This document shows positions 1 through 8,834 of a stretch of DNA of 55,201 bases, piece by piece; positions within the stretch are counted from its first letter, which is position 1, and every line of letters begins with the position of its first letter. The notes beneath the pieces were generated by a model that was given only the letters and a program-made list of their open reading frames with translations, was not told where the DNA came from and did no database searches. The DNA lies in NCBI GenBank assembly GCA_018402205.1, contig JAGYIX010000005.1, forward strand, positions 1 to 55,201, read 5' to 3'. This DNA comes from Flavobacteriaceae bacterium. GTDB taxonomy: Bacteria > Bacteroidota > Bacteroidia > Flavobacteriales > Flavobacteriaceae. Made by a program: the position numbers and the translations under genes.

Positions 1-429
1 GGTCACATCGGTTACCGAAAAGCCACAATGGTAGTCGCCGGGGTCTACATCGTTTGGTACACTAACGGTAATGCTTATTTCATATTCGGTGGGCGATCCA
101 TCAATAGTAAAGGTATTCATCCATATAAGCGGATTAGTAGGAGATTTCACTGCATCCAAATCGCATTCAGCTTCTTGATCATCATGAGTGTGCTGATCAA
201 AGTTGTGATGAACACCGAGGCTGTACGAGGCCAGACCCAAATTGTCTGAAACCCGAGCCCGAAAGGTGTAGGTCTGCCCGCGCTGCAAGACTGCACAGGC
301 TTGTGGAAATCCTTGGGCGTAGTTCACCGTAATGGTCGGCTTTTCTTCATCAAGGGTCTCGCTATCGGTGCATGAAGCAAGCAGGGTCATTAAACCCATT
401 GCCGCCAGCAAATTGAAAAATAGTTTCAT
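1..429 (-). CDS. DUF4625-family lipoprotein, C-terminus cut by window edge
   Basis: A minus-strand reading frame of 143 codons starts at the ATG at 427-429 and runs off the left edge. The first 20 residues form a lipoprotein signal ending in the lipobox LLASC (Cys20). The rest reads like DUF4625: an early KPTI segment, then RGQTYTFRARVSDN, a His-rich SLGVHHNFDQHTH stretch and a late GDYHCGFSVTD motif. DUF4625 proteins are periplasmic or outer-membrane lipoproteins of Bacteroidota with no proven function. The clustered histidines and the neighbouring TonB receptor and RND pump suggest metal binding, which is inference. It is the last gene seen in the metal locus, 55 nt after the second DUF4625 gene. 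Confidence 0.8.
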   Translation of the reverse strand, partial: MKLFFNLLAAMGLMTLLASCTDSETLDEEKPTITVNYAQGFPQACAVLQRGQTYTFRARVSDNLGLASYSLGVHHNFDQHTHDDQEAECDLDAVKSPTNPLIWMNTFTIDGSPTEYEISITVSVPNDVDPGDYHCGFSVTDVT

Positions 430-484
430 ACGATAAAAGTAGCCACATGCCCTGAGAAAAGGCATGTGGCATTTGTTAGTTAAA

Positions 485-1030
485 TTAATCTTCGTCAACG
501 ATATCTACATCGGCCTCAGCAACGGTACTGTTGCCCGCCTCGTCAGTAACGGTGAGCTTCACGTGATACTCTCCAGAAGGTATATTGGCCGGAATCTGAA
601 TGTCTTCATGAAATTCAGGGTTGAGCACCAGGTATTTCGGGTCGGTGTACACCTGCTCAAAATCCCATTCAACCTCTCCTGCTGCAGCAACCAAATCGTG
701 GCCGTGAATCTCAAGAGTGATACTGCTCACGCGAACCTGAGCCAAAATGTCAGCGCCTACGTGCATGCCCTCTCCCTTATGCACCTCACCCTCGTGAGCG
801 TGATCATCATCGCCATGGTCGTCGTCATGATCATCATCGTGATCATCATCGCCATGGTCGTCGTCATGATCATCATCGTGATCATCATCTCCGTGATCAT
901 CAGCCGATCCAACCTCAAAATTGGAGATTACCGGAGGCCCCACAACAAGTTCGTCGGTATCGTCTGAGCACGATTGTAAAACAAAAGCCGAAAGGGCAAA
1001 TAGTAGTAAAGATTTAAGTAGTGTTTTCAT
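485..1030 (-). CDS. DUF4625 lipoprotein with Asp/His-rich repeat
   Basis: This 181-residue protein begins at the ATG at 1030; an earlier in-frame Met would place nine extra residues before the signal. A lipoprotein signal ends in VLQSC (Cys21). Residues about 44-80 are almost only Asp, His and Gly, built from DDDH and HGDDDH units. The DUF4625-like part follows, with GEGMHVGADI, a central EIHGHDLV and a terminal YHVKLTVTDEAGN. The Asp/His tract is an obvious candidate metal-binding or metal-buffering segment at the cell surface or in the periplasm, but this is inferred from composition. It lies 36 nt after the TonB receptor and is probably cotranscribed with it. Confidence 0.85.
   Translation of the reverse strand: MKTLLKSLLLFALSAFVLQSCSDDTDELVVGPPVISNFEVGSADDHGDDDHDDDHDDDHGDDDHDDDHDDDHGDDDHAHEGEVHKGEGMHVGADILAQVRVSSITLEIHGHDLVAAAGEVEWDFEQVYTDPKYLVLNPEFHEDIQIPANIPSGEYHVKLTVTDEAGNSTVAEADVDIVDED
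802..901. repeat. In-frame tandem repeat encoding Asp/His units
   Basis: A 39-nt unit is repeated twice without mismatch (802-840 and 841-879), and a degraded third copy follows to about 901. The unit length is a multiple of three, so copy-number change would keep the frame and add or remove 13 residues (minus strand) of Asp/His repeat. It also keeps the opposite strand open, which explains a spurious plus-strand frame at 464-967. Confidence 0.9.
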
Positions 1031-1066
1031 AGCATTAAATGTTATAGTTAAATTCATTTTTAAAAT

Positions 1067-3430
1067 TTAGATGGGTAGATTCAAAGCCAAGGCAATGTTT
1101 CTTCCGGGTTCAGGCACATCAATGAGCCTGTAAAAGCTCGTGTGATCAAAAAATTGGGTATTTAATACATTGTTCACCTTTAAGCGTATTCGGGCTGGCT
1201 GCGCAGATGCGTTCCATTTAAATTGGGTGTTGAGCGACAGATTGAGCAACTGATAGCCTGGCGTTTTCTCTTCGGGCGGAACAATGCGGTTTTGAGCCGC
1301 AGTCAGCCTCAGATCGGCCATTAGTTGCATCTCTTTGACAAACCACACACGACGCAGGGTTTGGCTAAGCGAAATCAAACCAGAAAGCGGAGGGTTAAAC
1401 GGTAAAGTAAATCCCTTCTTTGGCCCGCTGGTCTGCTCGGCATAGACATACTCGATCGAAGCGTCAAAACGCAAATCTGGGGTAAGGTTCTCTCCTATCC
1501 AGGCCTCTCCTCCAAAGCGTATGGCCCTAGTCTGCATATACTGATAGATCTGCAAGGTTTGGTAATACTCGGTGGTCGGATTCAGGTAAATAAAGTTGTC
1601 GAAATAATTTAAAAAAGGACTGAGCCCAAGCACAAAAGAACCCTTCGCGTGATCGATGTCTACATCGATTTGATACGACTCTTCTGAATCTAGATCTATG
1701 GCTCCGCGCTCGAAGCGGTACATGTGATAATTGACTCCGTCTGAAGCCAGCTCGTTGGCCAAAGGCATCCTAAAACTCTTTCCGACATTTACCTTAAGGG
1801 TAGTGTAGTTGATCCTATAACTCATTCCCACCGAGGCGCTGAAATTTCCAAAATCGAGCTCTCTGTCTCGCGCGCGTTGGGTAAAGACCAGAGAGGTGGT
1901 TTGGTCGGCATTATTTACCACCGATCGATACCAATCGAAATGCTCCTCGGTTTGAATGAGCCCCCAATCATATCTAAGGCCACCCTGTACATGAAGGTCT
2001 TGGTTCACTCTATAGTGATCGAAGGCAAAAACGCCCGCTGTGAATCGCGTATAGGCAGGGATCAGAAACCCCCACCCGCCTATCTGATTCTTCTGAAATT
2101 CGGTATTTACCCCAATAGATATATCGTGATCGGCATCAGGCTTAAAGGTGTCTTGTGCATTTAATGAAAACGTGTTTTTGGTAAACACGCGTTCTCTAGT
2201 GTTAGGCGGAACGGGCATATACCCGTGCGCAACCGCTTCAGAATGTTCTTCTCGCTGATTATTCTGATACCCTAGGTCGAACTGAAGGGTGTGCGCCTTT
2301 TTATAAAGAGTAGTGTTGTGAATTAATTTGAAGTGATTCACCTGATGAAACGGCAAGTCAACGTCGCGATCTGATCGATCGTAATCGATATTCGAGGTTC
2401 TCACCTCTAGACCATGGGCGTTGGCAAAAAATCCGTTCTGGGCGTTGACGTTACTGATCAGGGTCTCTGACTTAATGGCGTCATTGACGTATCCGATACT
2501 AAAGCTGGCATTGGCCTCACTACCGGCTGTGTTTCTGAGCTGATTTTCAAAAAGCTGAAACACATAACTCTCGTAATTGATGCGGTCGGTCGGAACCCGG
2601 TAATCGCCATAGTCGCGATAGGTCATTCGACCCCGGTAATACCACTGCTCGCCCCTGCCCTGAAAACCTGCCGATACACTCACTAAATCGTTATTAGTCT
2701 CCGAAGCCAAATTCACCTCAGCGCCAAACGATTGAGCGGCCGGAATTTTCGGCGGACGAATATCTACAATACCCCCAATGGCGTCTGAGCCGTAGAGCAA
2801 AGAGGCAGGCCCCTTTATGATCTGCAGGTCTTCAACGGCATACTGGTCAATTTCAAGACCGTGGTCGTTACCCCACTGCTGAGCCTCGTGCTTGATTCCG
2901 TTTTGCACCACCGAAACCCGGTTAAAACCAAGGCCTCGAATGACGGGTTTTGATTGGCCCGATCCGATCGTAATGGTGCTCACACCCGGAATTTTCTTTA
3001 GAGTCTGCATGAGGCTGTTCTCTCGATTGTTCTCCAAAAACGCCTTAGAGACTCCCACCGAAATAGCCGACAATTCTTGGGCCTTTTGTTGAGGGGTCTT
3101 TCCGAATAACTCTACCTCGTCGAGGCTAGTTACCTCTGGCTCGAGTGCTATAAGCAGCGACTCATCTGCATCTCGCGGATCGACAGTCACCAGGGCCTCT
3201 GCATAACCAACGTAAGTGACCAAAAATCGGTACACCCGCCTTGTCGGCACCTCTAACAAGAAAGCTCCCCTAGCATCAGACACAGCGGCGCTTCTAGCCC
3301 CAACGATGTTGACACCTTCTAAAGGTTGCTGAGTCATTCGATCAACCACCACTCCGCGAATCGTAAACGATTCTTGAGCGGTTAACGATAAACTGAGCCC
3401 AAAAAATAGCGATAGTATAAACGCCTTCAT
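1067..3430 (-). CDS. TonB-dependent outer membrane receptor, probably for a metal complex
   Basis: The protein is 787 residues with a signal peptide ending near TAQ (19). Residues about 22-105 form a carboxypeptidase-regulatory-like domain (FTIRGVVVDRMTQQPLEGVN). A plug domain follows around 125-230 (GLGFNRVSVVQNG, IKGPASLLYGSDAIGGIVDI), then a beta-barrel ending in NIALALNLPI. The type is typical of Bacteroidota receptors that import substrates with energy from TonB-ExbBD. The substrate is not readable from the sequence. Its place between a HupE-type permease and two His-rich DUF4625 lipoproteins argues for a metal or metal chelate. No SusD partner is present, unlike in glycan systems. Confidence 0.93.
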   Translation of the reverse strand: MKAFILSLFFGLSLSLTAQESFTIRGVVVDRMTQQPLEGVNIVGARSAAVSDARGAFLLEVPTRRVYRFLVTYVGYAEALVTVDPRDADESLLIALEPEVTSLDEVELFGKTPQQKAQELSAISVGVSKAFLENNRENSLMQTLKKIPGVSTITIGSGQSKPVIRGLGFNRVSVVQNGIKHEAQQWGNDHGLEIDQYAVEDLQIIKGPASLLYGSDAIGGIVDIRPPKIPAAQSFGAEVNLASETNNDLVSVSAGFQGRGEQWYYRGRMTYRDYGDYRVPTDRINYESYVFQLFENQLRNTAGSEANASFSIGYVNDAIKSETLISNVNAQNGFFANAHGLEVRTSNIDYDRSDRDVDLPFHQVNHFKLIHNTTLYKKAHTLQFDLGYQNNQREEHSEAVAHGYMPVPPNTRERVFTKNTFSLNAQDTFKPDADHDISIGVNTEFQKNQIGGWGFLIPAYTRFTAGVFAFDHYRVNQDLHVQGGLRYDWGLIQTEEHFDWYRSVVNNADQTTSLVFTQRARDRELDFGNFSASVGMSYRINYTTLKVNVGKSFRMPLANELASDGVNYHMYRFERGAIDLDSEESYQIDVDIDHAKGSFVLGLSPFLNYFDNFIYLNPTTEYYQTLQIYQYMQTRAIRFGGEAWIGENLTPDLRFDASIEYVYAEQTSGPKKGFTLPFNPPLSGLISLSQTLRRVWFVKEMQLMADLRLTAAQNRIVPPEEKTPGYQLLNLSLNTQFKWNASAQPARIRLKVNNVLNTQFFDHTSFYRLIDVPEPGRNIALALNLPI

Positions 3431-3501
3431 GCTTCAATTAATTACTATAAACTACCCATCAGCCCTATCACACTAGAAGAATGGGCCGAAGTAAAAAGTA
3501 A

Positions 3502-3807
3502 TTAAATGAAAGGTGGCGGTCGCGAGAAGAGAACGCTTGAACAGGTATCAGAAATGCGTTGGTAAGCGTAAACCGTGCTGATTTCTTTTTGAAAAATCAG
3601 GGTGTTTGTCGGCTGAAAAGAGGTGTTGGTGTCTGCTGAAAGGGCAGCATGTTGCAGGTCTGCGGTAATAATGTGGCAAATCTCACACTGGTCAGTCGCT
3701 GACTGATCGCTCTCATGCGTAAGCACGTGAAGGCCCAACAGTTTGGTGGCTAAAAACAGCCCCGCAAACGTCAATAAGACCATTCTCATGTTACGACTCA
3801 AAAGCAT
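3502..3807 (-). CDS. Small Cys/PPP protein of the metal locus
   Basis: A 101-residue protein from the ATG at 3807; ATGs at 3789 and 3783 are alternatives, while a longer upstream reading would run into the hupE-like gene. A hydrophobic N-terminal segment (about 8-27) could be a signal or membrane anchor. It is followed by CEICH (41-45) and a C-terminus SRPPPFI. The layout of a hydrophobic start, one CxxCH and a terminal PPP resembles small proteins such as DUF2946 found beside metal transport genes, but I cannot assign it firmly. It sits 26 nt after the HupE-type gene and before the TonB receptor. Confidence 0.6.
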   Translation of the reverse strand: MLLSRNMRMVLLTFAGLFLATKLLGLHVLTHESDQSATDQCEICHIITADLQHAALSADTNTSFQPTNTLIFQKEISTVYAYQRISDTCSSVLFSRPPPFI

Positions 3808-3833
3808 AGGCTTAAAGATACTAAAAACAAGGC

Positions 3834-4463
3834 TTAATGTTCTGCATAATGAACAAGTTGAATAGCCATAAGTACAAGTCCTGCAAGTAGCAAGTAGGTG
3901 TTTAACGCAAAATAGAAAGCCTGAAAATTCGAGCGCTTTCTCCAGAAATTTACTAACCACACCATGGGTATCAACACTAATACCTGCCCGAACTCAACAC
4001 CGAGATTAAACCCAATGATGTTCAGAAAACTTCGTTCGGATTCAACTGACATGGTTTGAAGGCGAGACGATAGCCCAAGACCGTGAATCAGCCCAAACAA
4101 GAATACCATTCTCAATAAATTCGGTGGGGATACCTTTAAGACCTTCTTAAAAAGGTCTAAATTCTCAAAGCCTTTATAAAAAACGCTTAGACCAATTATT
4201 GCATCAATTAAGAATTCATTTACAGCGAGTTGAAAATGTGTCGCTAACAACAAAGTCAAGCTGTGGCCAACGGTAAAGGCTGTTATAAAGGTTATGATAT
4301 CCTTAAAGCCTTTGAGAAAGAAAACCACACCAAGCAGAAACAAAAGGTGATCGTAACCTGTCAGCATGTGCTTGGCTCCTACCATGAGGTAGTCAATGAA
4401 CGATCCGCCCTGAAGTATATTGCGGTCAGCTTGACTCACATCGTGAACTAGCATCAAAAACAT
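3834..4463 (-). CDS. HupE/UreJ-family membrane protein
   Basis: A 209-residue integral membrane protein with about six hydrophobic segments. The family signature is at residues 29-46 (GAKHMLTGYDHLLFLLGV, with His32, Asp38 and His39), and a second polar site TVGHSLTLLLA lies in the next helix. HupE/UreJ proteins are linked to nickel or cobalt uptake, and some members to other metals. This one lies 2 nt after the DUF4198 gene, another family tied to nickel/cobalt uptake, so translational coupling is likely. The direction of transport and the metal are inferred from family only. Confidence 0.85.
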   Translation of the reverse strand: MFLMLVHDVSQADRNILQGGSFIDYLMVGAKHMLTGYDHLLFLLGVVFFLKGFKDIITFITAFTVGHSLTLLLATHFQLAVNEFLIDAIIGLSVFYKGFENLDLFKKVLKVSPPNLLRMVFLFGLIHGLGLSSRLQTMSVESERSFLNIIGFNLGVEFGQVLVLIPMVWLVNFWRKRSNFQAFYFALNTYLLLAGLVLMAIQLVHYAEH

Positions 4464-4465
4464 AC

Positions 4466-5422
4466 TTACGCGTCTTTCTTACGATAGATGAAGTAAAGCA
4501 CACCGATGATCAACAGGCTTCCTAAAAGATAGATATAGGTAGTGTTACCACCATCGTGGCTGTGAACGTCCGCCATGGCAAAGCTCAACGTAGCCCAATT
4601 TGATTCGTGAGTGAGGTCATCTTGCGTAGACTCAACTAAATGTATGGTTCTCAGGTACCACACTCCAGGCTGATCAAGCTCAGCCATTACAATGCCATTT
4701 TCATCGGTGCGTAGCTGTATCAATTCACTGTGCTCGTGCGCCGAATCGTCAGCATGGGTGTGAGTTGACCCATCATGGGTATGGGTAACCGCCTGGGGTT
4801 GGTAACCTAAATACACCAGCTGATCAGCTAATGGTTTCCCTTGGAAAAAAAGTTGGGCGCTAAACTGATCCCCAGGTTCTAATTCGTACGGATTATTCAG
4901 TGCCACAAATTCTATAGGGTACCCAAGCTGCACGTTGTAATCTAGACTGCGCTGTTCACCAACCTGAAAAAGAGTTTTAACATGCTTTGAGTACTGCTCG
5001 GTGGCAGAGTCATTCAGCTTATTTGATTCTCTGCGCGATTCAAGCATATCGAGCACCCCGTCGTGCTCTAGGTAGTCGTTAAAATCTTCAGCAGACATGC
5101 TCAAAACACGGGGCTTGGTAGAAACCCCCGCAACATAGGTGCCCTCAGCTTCAGTTTTTATATTCAGATACGTTATACTGTCTTTTTCAAACCAATCTTG
5201 TTCATCCGCCTGAATGCGCTCACCTTTGCGAACGATACTGACATCAATCATTCGATCTCTATCGATGACATTTTCGCTGCGGTCAAAAGTGCCGTTATAC
5301 AGTTGAAGTATCGAATTCGAGTTAGGATCTAAGAAAAAACTGTCGAGCTTTAAATACAGGTCATGACTTGAAAAGACCATAAGCGCTGCAATCACACCTA
5401 ACAAACTGATTATTCGCTTCAT
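4466..5422 (-). CDS. DUF4198-like periplasmic metal-uptake accessory protein
   Basis: A 318-residue protein with an N-terminal signal (1-19). HDLYLK comes right after the signal, the usual mature start of DUF4198 proteins, where the His is thought to help metal binding. Beta-sandwich repeats follow, for example YPIEFVALNNPYELEPGDQF. A His-rich loop (214-231, THTHDGSTHTHADDSAHEH) and a C-terminal membrane helix (about 296-313) ending in RKKDA anchor it. DUF4198 is related to the substrate-recognition part of Ni/Co systems. Its direct contact with the HupE-type gene supports an uptake role, which is inference. Confidence 0.8.
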   Translation of the reverse strand: MKRIISLLGVIAALMVFSSHDLYLKLDSFFLDPNSNSILQLYNGTFDRSENVIDRDRMIDVSIVRKGERIQADEQDWFEKDSITYLNIKTEAEGTYVAGVSTKPRVLSMSAEDFNDYLEHDGVLDMLESRRESNKLNDSATEQYSKHVKTLFQVGEQRSLDYNVQLGYPIEFVALNNPYELEPGDQFSAQLFFQGKPLADQLVYLGYQPQAVTHTHDGSTHTHADDSAHEHSELIQLRTDENGIVMAELDQPGVWYLRTIHLVESTQDDLTHESNWATLSFAMADVHSHDGGNTTYIYLLGSLLIIGVLYFIYRKKDA

Positions 5423-5455
5423 TGGTTAGCATTTTAACGCTATAAAGATAACACT

Positions 5456-7174
5456 TCAACCACACTTCCGCAGGTTGAGCATAGCGTCGCCGTAATACGG
5501 ATTGCGAATTTCAGCCTCAACACTTAACCACTTTGCGCCCTGATTGTTGTTGGCCATGGGGCAGAACTGCACATAAAGCGTCTCCTCGGCCGATTGGCCT
5601 TGTGACGCCCAACTGATGAGCTGCTCAGATAGGGCGATAAAAGCCTCACGCTGAAACTCAATAGAAGCGGCCGCTGAGATCTGCTGAAACCCATTTACAA
5701 TGGGGTCAATTGCAGCTGAAACTTCGCCTTGCCCCTGAACAGACCTGACCTTTTGAAGAGCTGCCGCTGCCGACTGACCGACGGCAGTTACATCGGATGC
5801 CACCAGGGCATTTTTAAGGGAAAGGTAAAGGGGTAACAGCTCGGCAATTAGCCTGTTTTCTACCTCAGAAAACGCAGCTGAACTAGCGTGAGTGTTGCCG
5901 TGATCGTGAGTGGCTGGCGCCGGCTGGCCACCTTGAGCGTTCATCATAGAGGGCTGCCCTCTGAGCTGCGCTGAGGCATCGATTACAAATGCCCCATTAA
6001 CCACCACGCGATCACCCGATTGAAGGCCTGATAACACCTCATAATGGTCATCTGATCTTCTTCCGATTTGAACGTTCGTCAACTGGTAGTTGGGCTTAGT
6101 TGGATCGGGCTGCACATAAACCACCGAGCGCTCACCCGTCCATAGCACAGCCGAAGACGGAACCATAAGCCCTTCTTCAAGCCTAGTTGAGCCCACATCT
6201 ATGCGACCCTTTACAAACATACCCGGCTTGAGCAGCTCTTTGGTGTTGCTCAGCTCGGCACGCACGCGTGTGACTCTAGATCGACTATTTAGCACCGGAT
6301 CAATAAAGGTGACGGTTGCATCAAACTCCTCGGCCTTAAGGGCCTCGATCGAGACGCGCATGGGCTGACCCAACTCGAAGCGATCTAGCTGCTGTTCATA
6401 GGCATCGAAGGTCACCCACACCGACGAAAGGTCGGCCAGCTCAAACAAGGGCTTTCCGGCCATGATATAATCGCCCTCTTTAACATTCACCTTGAGCACG
6501 GTTGCTGCCGATTCGGCATAGACCGAGAAATAGGGTTCGGGCTGTTCGCTGGCCTCTATTTGATCTATCCAGGTGTCGGAGAACTTCATATACCTCAGTT
6601 TATTGCGCACTGCCTCGTACCACTCAGGTTGCTGGTCTTTGAGCTTAGCGGCGGTCAAGAGTTCTTGTTGGGCCTCCAATACGGTAGAAGAATAAACCTT
6701 CGCAAGTTCTTGACCCTTTTGTATGTACTGCCCATCAGAAGTGATTAGCAGCCGCTCAATGCGTCCGTCAAACTGGGCAGTCTGAAGCTTCTTAAGGTCT
6801 TCATTAACCTCTACGGTACCCGAGAGCAGTTGAGTGCTTTGAGCATCGGTCGTTGCCCCCAAAATGACCGTCTGAATCTGTGCCAATTCTTGGGCGCTAG
6901 CGCTAAGGGCAACCACGGCAGATTGATCAGCGGTGGCGGCATCGGTGGCGGCAGGAATAAGTGCCATTCCACAAATGGGGCAGTTACCGGGCTCGGGTTG
7001 ATTGATCTGCGGATGCATAGAGCAGGTGTAGCGCTCCCCCTCTTGGTGGCTGTGTACCTCATCAGATGGTGCTTCAGGTTGAGCTGAACCCCCATTAATT
7101 AAGGAGCCCAAACTAAGCCCAACAACCAAGGCTCCGAGAACCACTAACAGCCATGCATTTCGTTTCGTGTTCAT
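5456..7174 (-). CDS. cusB: CusB-type RND efflux periplasmic adaptor with metal-binding ends
   Basis: A 572-residue membrane-fusion protein. Residues 1-30 are a signal or anchor. Residues 49-74 form a heavy-metal-binding domain (YTCSMHPQI and CPICGMALIP, with Cys51, His54, Cys65, Cys68). The adaptor core follows (LQTAQFDGRIERLL, then a hairpin, lipoyl and barrel region with GMFVKGRIDVGS and VVVNGAFVIDA). The C-terminal part (about 440-572), ending in YVQFCPMANNNQGAKWLS and LRKCG, looks like DUF3347. The protein links the inner membrane pump to the TolC-type channel and may bind the exported Cu or other metal. cusB is used as the family symbol; the substrate is not proven. Confidence 0.93.
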   Translation of the reverse strand: MNTKRNAWLLVVLGALVVGLSLGSLINGGSAQPEAPSDEVHSHQEGERYTCSMHPQINQPEPGNCPICGMALIPAATDAATADQSAVVALSASAQELAQIQTVILGATTDAQSTQLLSGTVEVNEDLKKLQTAQFDGRIERLLITSDGQYIQKGQELAKVYSSTVLEAQQELLTAAKLKDQQPEWYEAVRNKLRYMKFSDTWIDQIEASEQPEPYFSVYAESAATVLKVNVKEGDYIMAGKPLFELADLSSVWVTFDAYEQQLDRFELGQPMRVSIEALKAEEFDATVTFIDPVLNSRSRVTRVRAELSNTKELLKPGMFVKGRIDVGSTRLEEGLMVPSSAVLWTGERSVVYVQPDPTKPNYQLTNVQIGRRSDDHYEVLSGLQSGDRVVVNGAFVIDASAQLRGQPSMMNAQGGQPAPATHDHGNTHASSAAFSEVENRLIAELLPLYLSLKNALVASDVTAVGQSAAAALQKVRSVQGQGEVSAAIDPIVNGFQQISAAASIEFQREAFIALSEQLISWASQGQSAEETLYVQFCPMANNNQGAKWLSVEAEIRNPYYGDAMLNLRKCG

Positions 7175-7254
7175 TTCTTTCTTGTTTTATTAAGTTTTCT
7201 AAGGGTCGGAGAAGACACTGCCCACCGTTCGCTTTACCATTTACGTAAAAGAAT

Positions 7255-7596
7255 TTAGTGATTGTGATTGGCGTCGTGTTCTGCAGATTCGTTGTAGTCT
7301 TCGTTCAACACATAGGTCATTCCGCAGACCGGGCACTTACCCTCTGAGTCGCTTCCGCTTCCTTCGCAATGCATGGGGCACACGTACTTTGAGGTGTACT
7401 CAGGACCGTCTTTTACCATAGAATCGCTGAGATCAGACTGCATGCTGTGATCTTCGTGCTGCATCTGCTCTTCAGTGGCCGCCGGAGTCTCCGCATCGGC
7501 GGCATTAGAGGTTTTTTTGAAGTGTTACCGCAAGAAGTTGCAGCCAATACAAGCACTAACAATAGAGAGTTTCGAAAAAAATGAGATTGTTTTCAT
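7255..7596 (-). pseudogene. Small heavy-metal-binding lipoprotein broken by two homopolymer indels
   Basis: From the ATG at 7596 the frame reads MKTISFF and then hits a stop after 23 codons. Removing one T from the 7-nt run at 7575-7581 restores a lipoprotein signal (LLLVLVLAATSC). Adding one A in the 7-nt run at 7512-7518 joins it in frame to the C-terminal part, of which 69 residues (MQHEDHSMQ onward) remain open. That part holds YVCPMHCEGS, KCPVCGMTYVL and a His-rich tail, the same metal-binding module as in the CusB-type adaptor. The two shifts cancel exactly, so the gene is either a recent pseudogene or intact with two homopolymer errors. It lies between the TolC- and CusB-type genes. 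Confidence 0.8.
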
Positions 7597-7607
7597 AGAA
7601 TGAATTA

Positions 7608-8834
7608 TTAAGGATTAATTAAATAGTTGATTAACGCGTATTGAGTGTAGCACTGTACCGTGGCGTCTATTCGGCGCAGCTGTAAATTAAGTTGTACATC
7701 TTGCAGTTCAACAAGTTCTTGAAAACCAAGGCTTCCGCCCGAGAATTTATTCAAAAAGAGCGCTTCAGTTTGCTCTAGGCGCGCCAAACTTTCAGACTGT
7801 AGTTCGTAGCTAAGTTGGGCTTCTTTTAGCAAAGCCAATGCCCTTGAATAAGTATCTTCTAGTGTGTTTAAACGCTGCTGTTTCTGAAGGTCAAGTCGTT
7901 CTTGCTTCAGTTTATTCTGAGCCGATACCGAGCTGTATTTTTTACTAAACACCGGAATCGAAAGCGATACCCTAGGCATAAAGATGTCTTTGCCGTTATC
8001 GTCAAAAACTAAATCGGGTCGCTGCGCAACCGTTAAAAAATCTACCCCAAATGCCAGGTTCGGAAGCCTTTCTTTTTGGTTAAGCTCTTCGGCCTGGGTT
8101 ACAGAAGCAAATAACTTGTCAAACTTAAGTAGCTCAGGGTTCGCTGAAAAGTCAACAATCTCAGGCACTTCTATTTTTGGCAGCGGAAGACTATCGACAA
8201 TCAAGAGTTCTAAATGAGGTTCATTATTCAACAGATTGTTAAACACGCTACGCTCAGCGGTTAACTGATGTGCTATAGTGAGTTTTTTCTGTTTTAGATC
8301 GTTTAATCGCACCTCTAACTTGAGCATTTCTGAGAGCGACGACCTAGAGGCTTCTATTGATCTTAACAAGCGCTCTTGGTTTACGGTTACCCACTTTATT
8401 TGATCGTCTATAATGTGGGCTTTTGCCTGCAAGCTATAGAGGGTGTAATAGGCCTGGGCCACCGAAAGGGCTAATTTTCGTTTGGCAATGCTAAATTCAA
8501 CAAATTCATTCTCGGCAAGTGAAGCAGCATAGCTCTGCCGTGCAGATAGGGTCCCAAACCAAGGAAGCATTTGCGTAATCGCAAAACGGGTAGTTTGAGC
8601 TCCTGTACGTGTCTCAGGTTCACTCACAAAATAACCAAACCCCAGATCGAGATTAGGCAAACTGCTCGCTTCTTCAACTTTTTCTAAGGCCAGGCGATAG
8701 TTAAGCTCAAAGGCTTGAATTTCGGGGTTATTCTGCGCTGCTGCGCGTAAATAGTCTTCTAGGGTTTGACCCTGAGCCATACTCGCGCCCATTATAAGCG
8801 CTAAAAGAGAATAAAAAGAGGTCTTAACGTTCAT
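7608..8834 (-). CDS. cusC: TolC/CusC-family outer membrane efflux channel
   Basis: A 408-residue protein from the ATG at 8834, chosen because the longer reading adds 18 residues that lie inside the pump gene. A signal peptide ends near AQGQ. Two outer-membrane-efflux repeats follow, with long helices such as LEDYLRAAAQNNPEIQAFEL at the start and GGSLGFQELVELQDVQLNL near the end. It forms the outer membrane exit of a tripartite RND system. Its start overlaps the end of the pump gene by 11 nt, so the two are translationally coupled. It is somewhat shorter than E. coli CusC, as is usual in Bacteroidota. Confidence 0.9.
   Translation of the reverse strand: MNVKTSFYSLLALIMGASMAQGQTLEDYLRAAAQNNPEIQAFELNYRLALEKVEEASSLPNLDLGFGYFVSEPETRTGAQTTRFAITQMLPWFGTLSARQSYAASLAENEFVEFSIAKRKLALSVAQAYYTLYSLQAKAHIIDDQIKWVTVNQERLLRSIEASRSSLSEMLKLEVRLNDLKQKKLTIAHQLTAERSVFNNLLNNEPHLELLIVDSLPLPKIEVPEIVDFSANPELLKFDKLFASVTQAEELNQKERLPNLAFGVDFLTVAQRPDLVFDDNGKDIFMPRVSLSIPVFSKKYSSVSAQNKLKQERLDLQKQQRLNTLEDTYSRALALLKEAQLSYELQSESLARLEQTEALFLNKFSGGSLGFQELVELQDVQLNLQLRRIDATVQCYTQYALINYLINP

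Noticed and set aside
802-901. Regular short repeats that could suggest a CRISPR array
   Set aside because: The units are directly adjacent with no spacers and are an in-frame part of a lipoprotein gene.
464-967. A 167-codon plus-strand frame opposite the DUF4625 gene
   Set aside because: It is the mirror of the Asp/His repeat, has low-complexity Ile/Met/Val runs and no family features.
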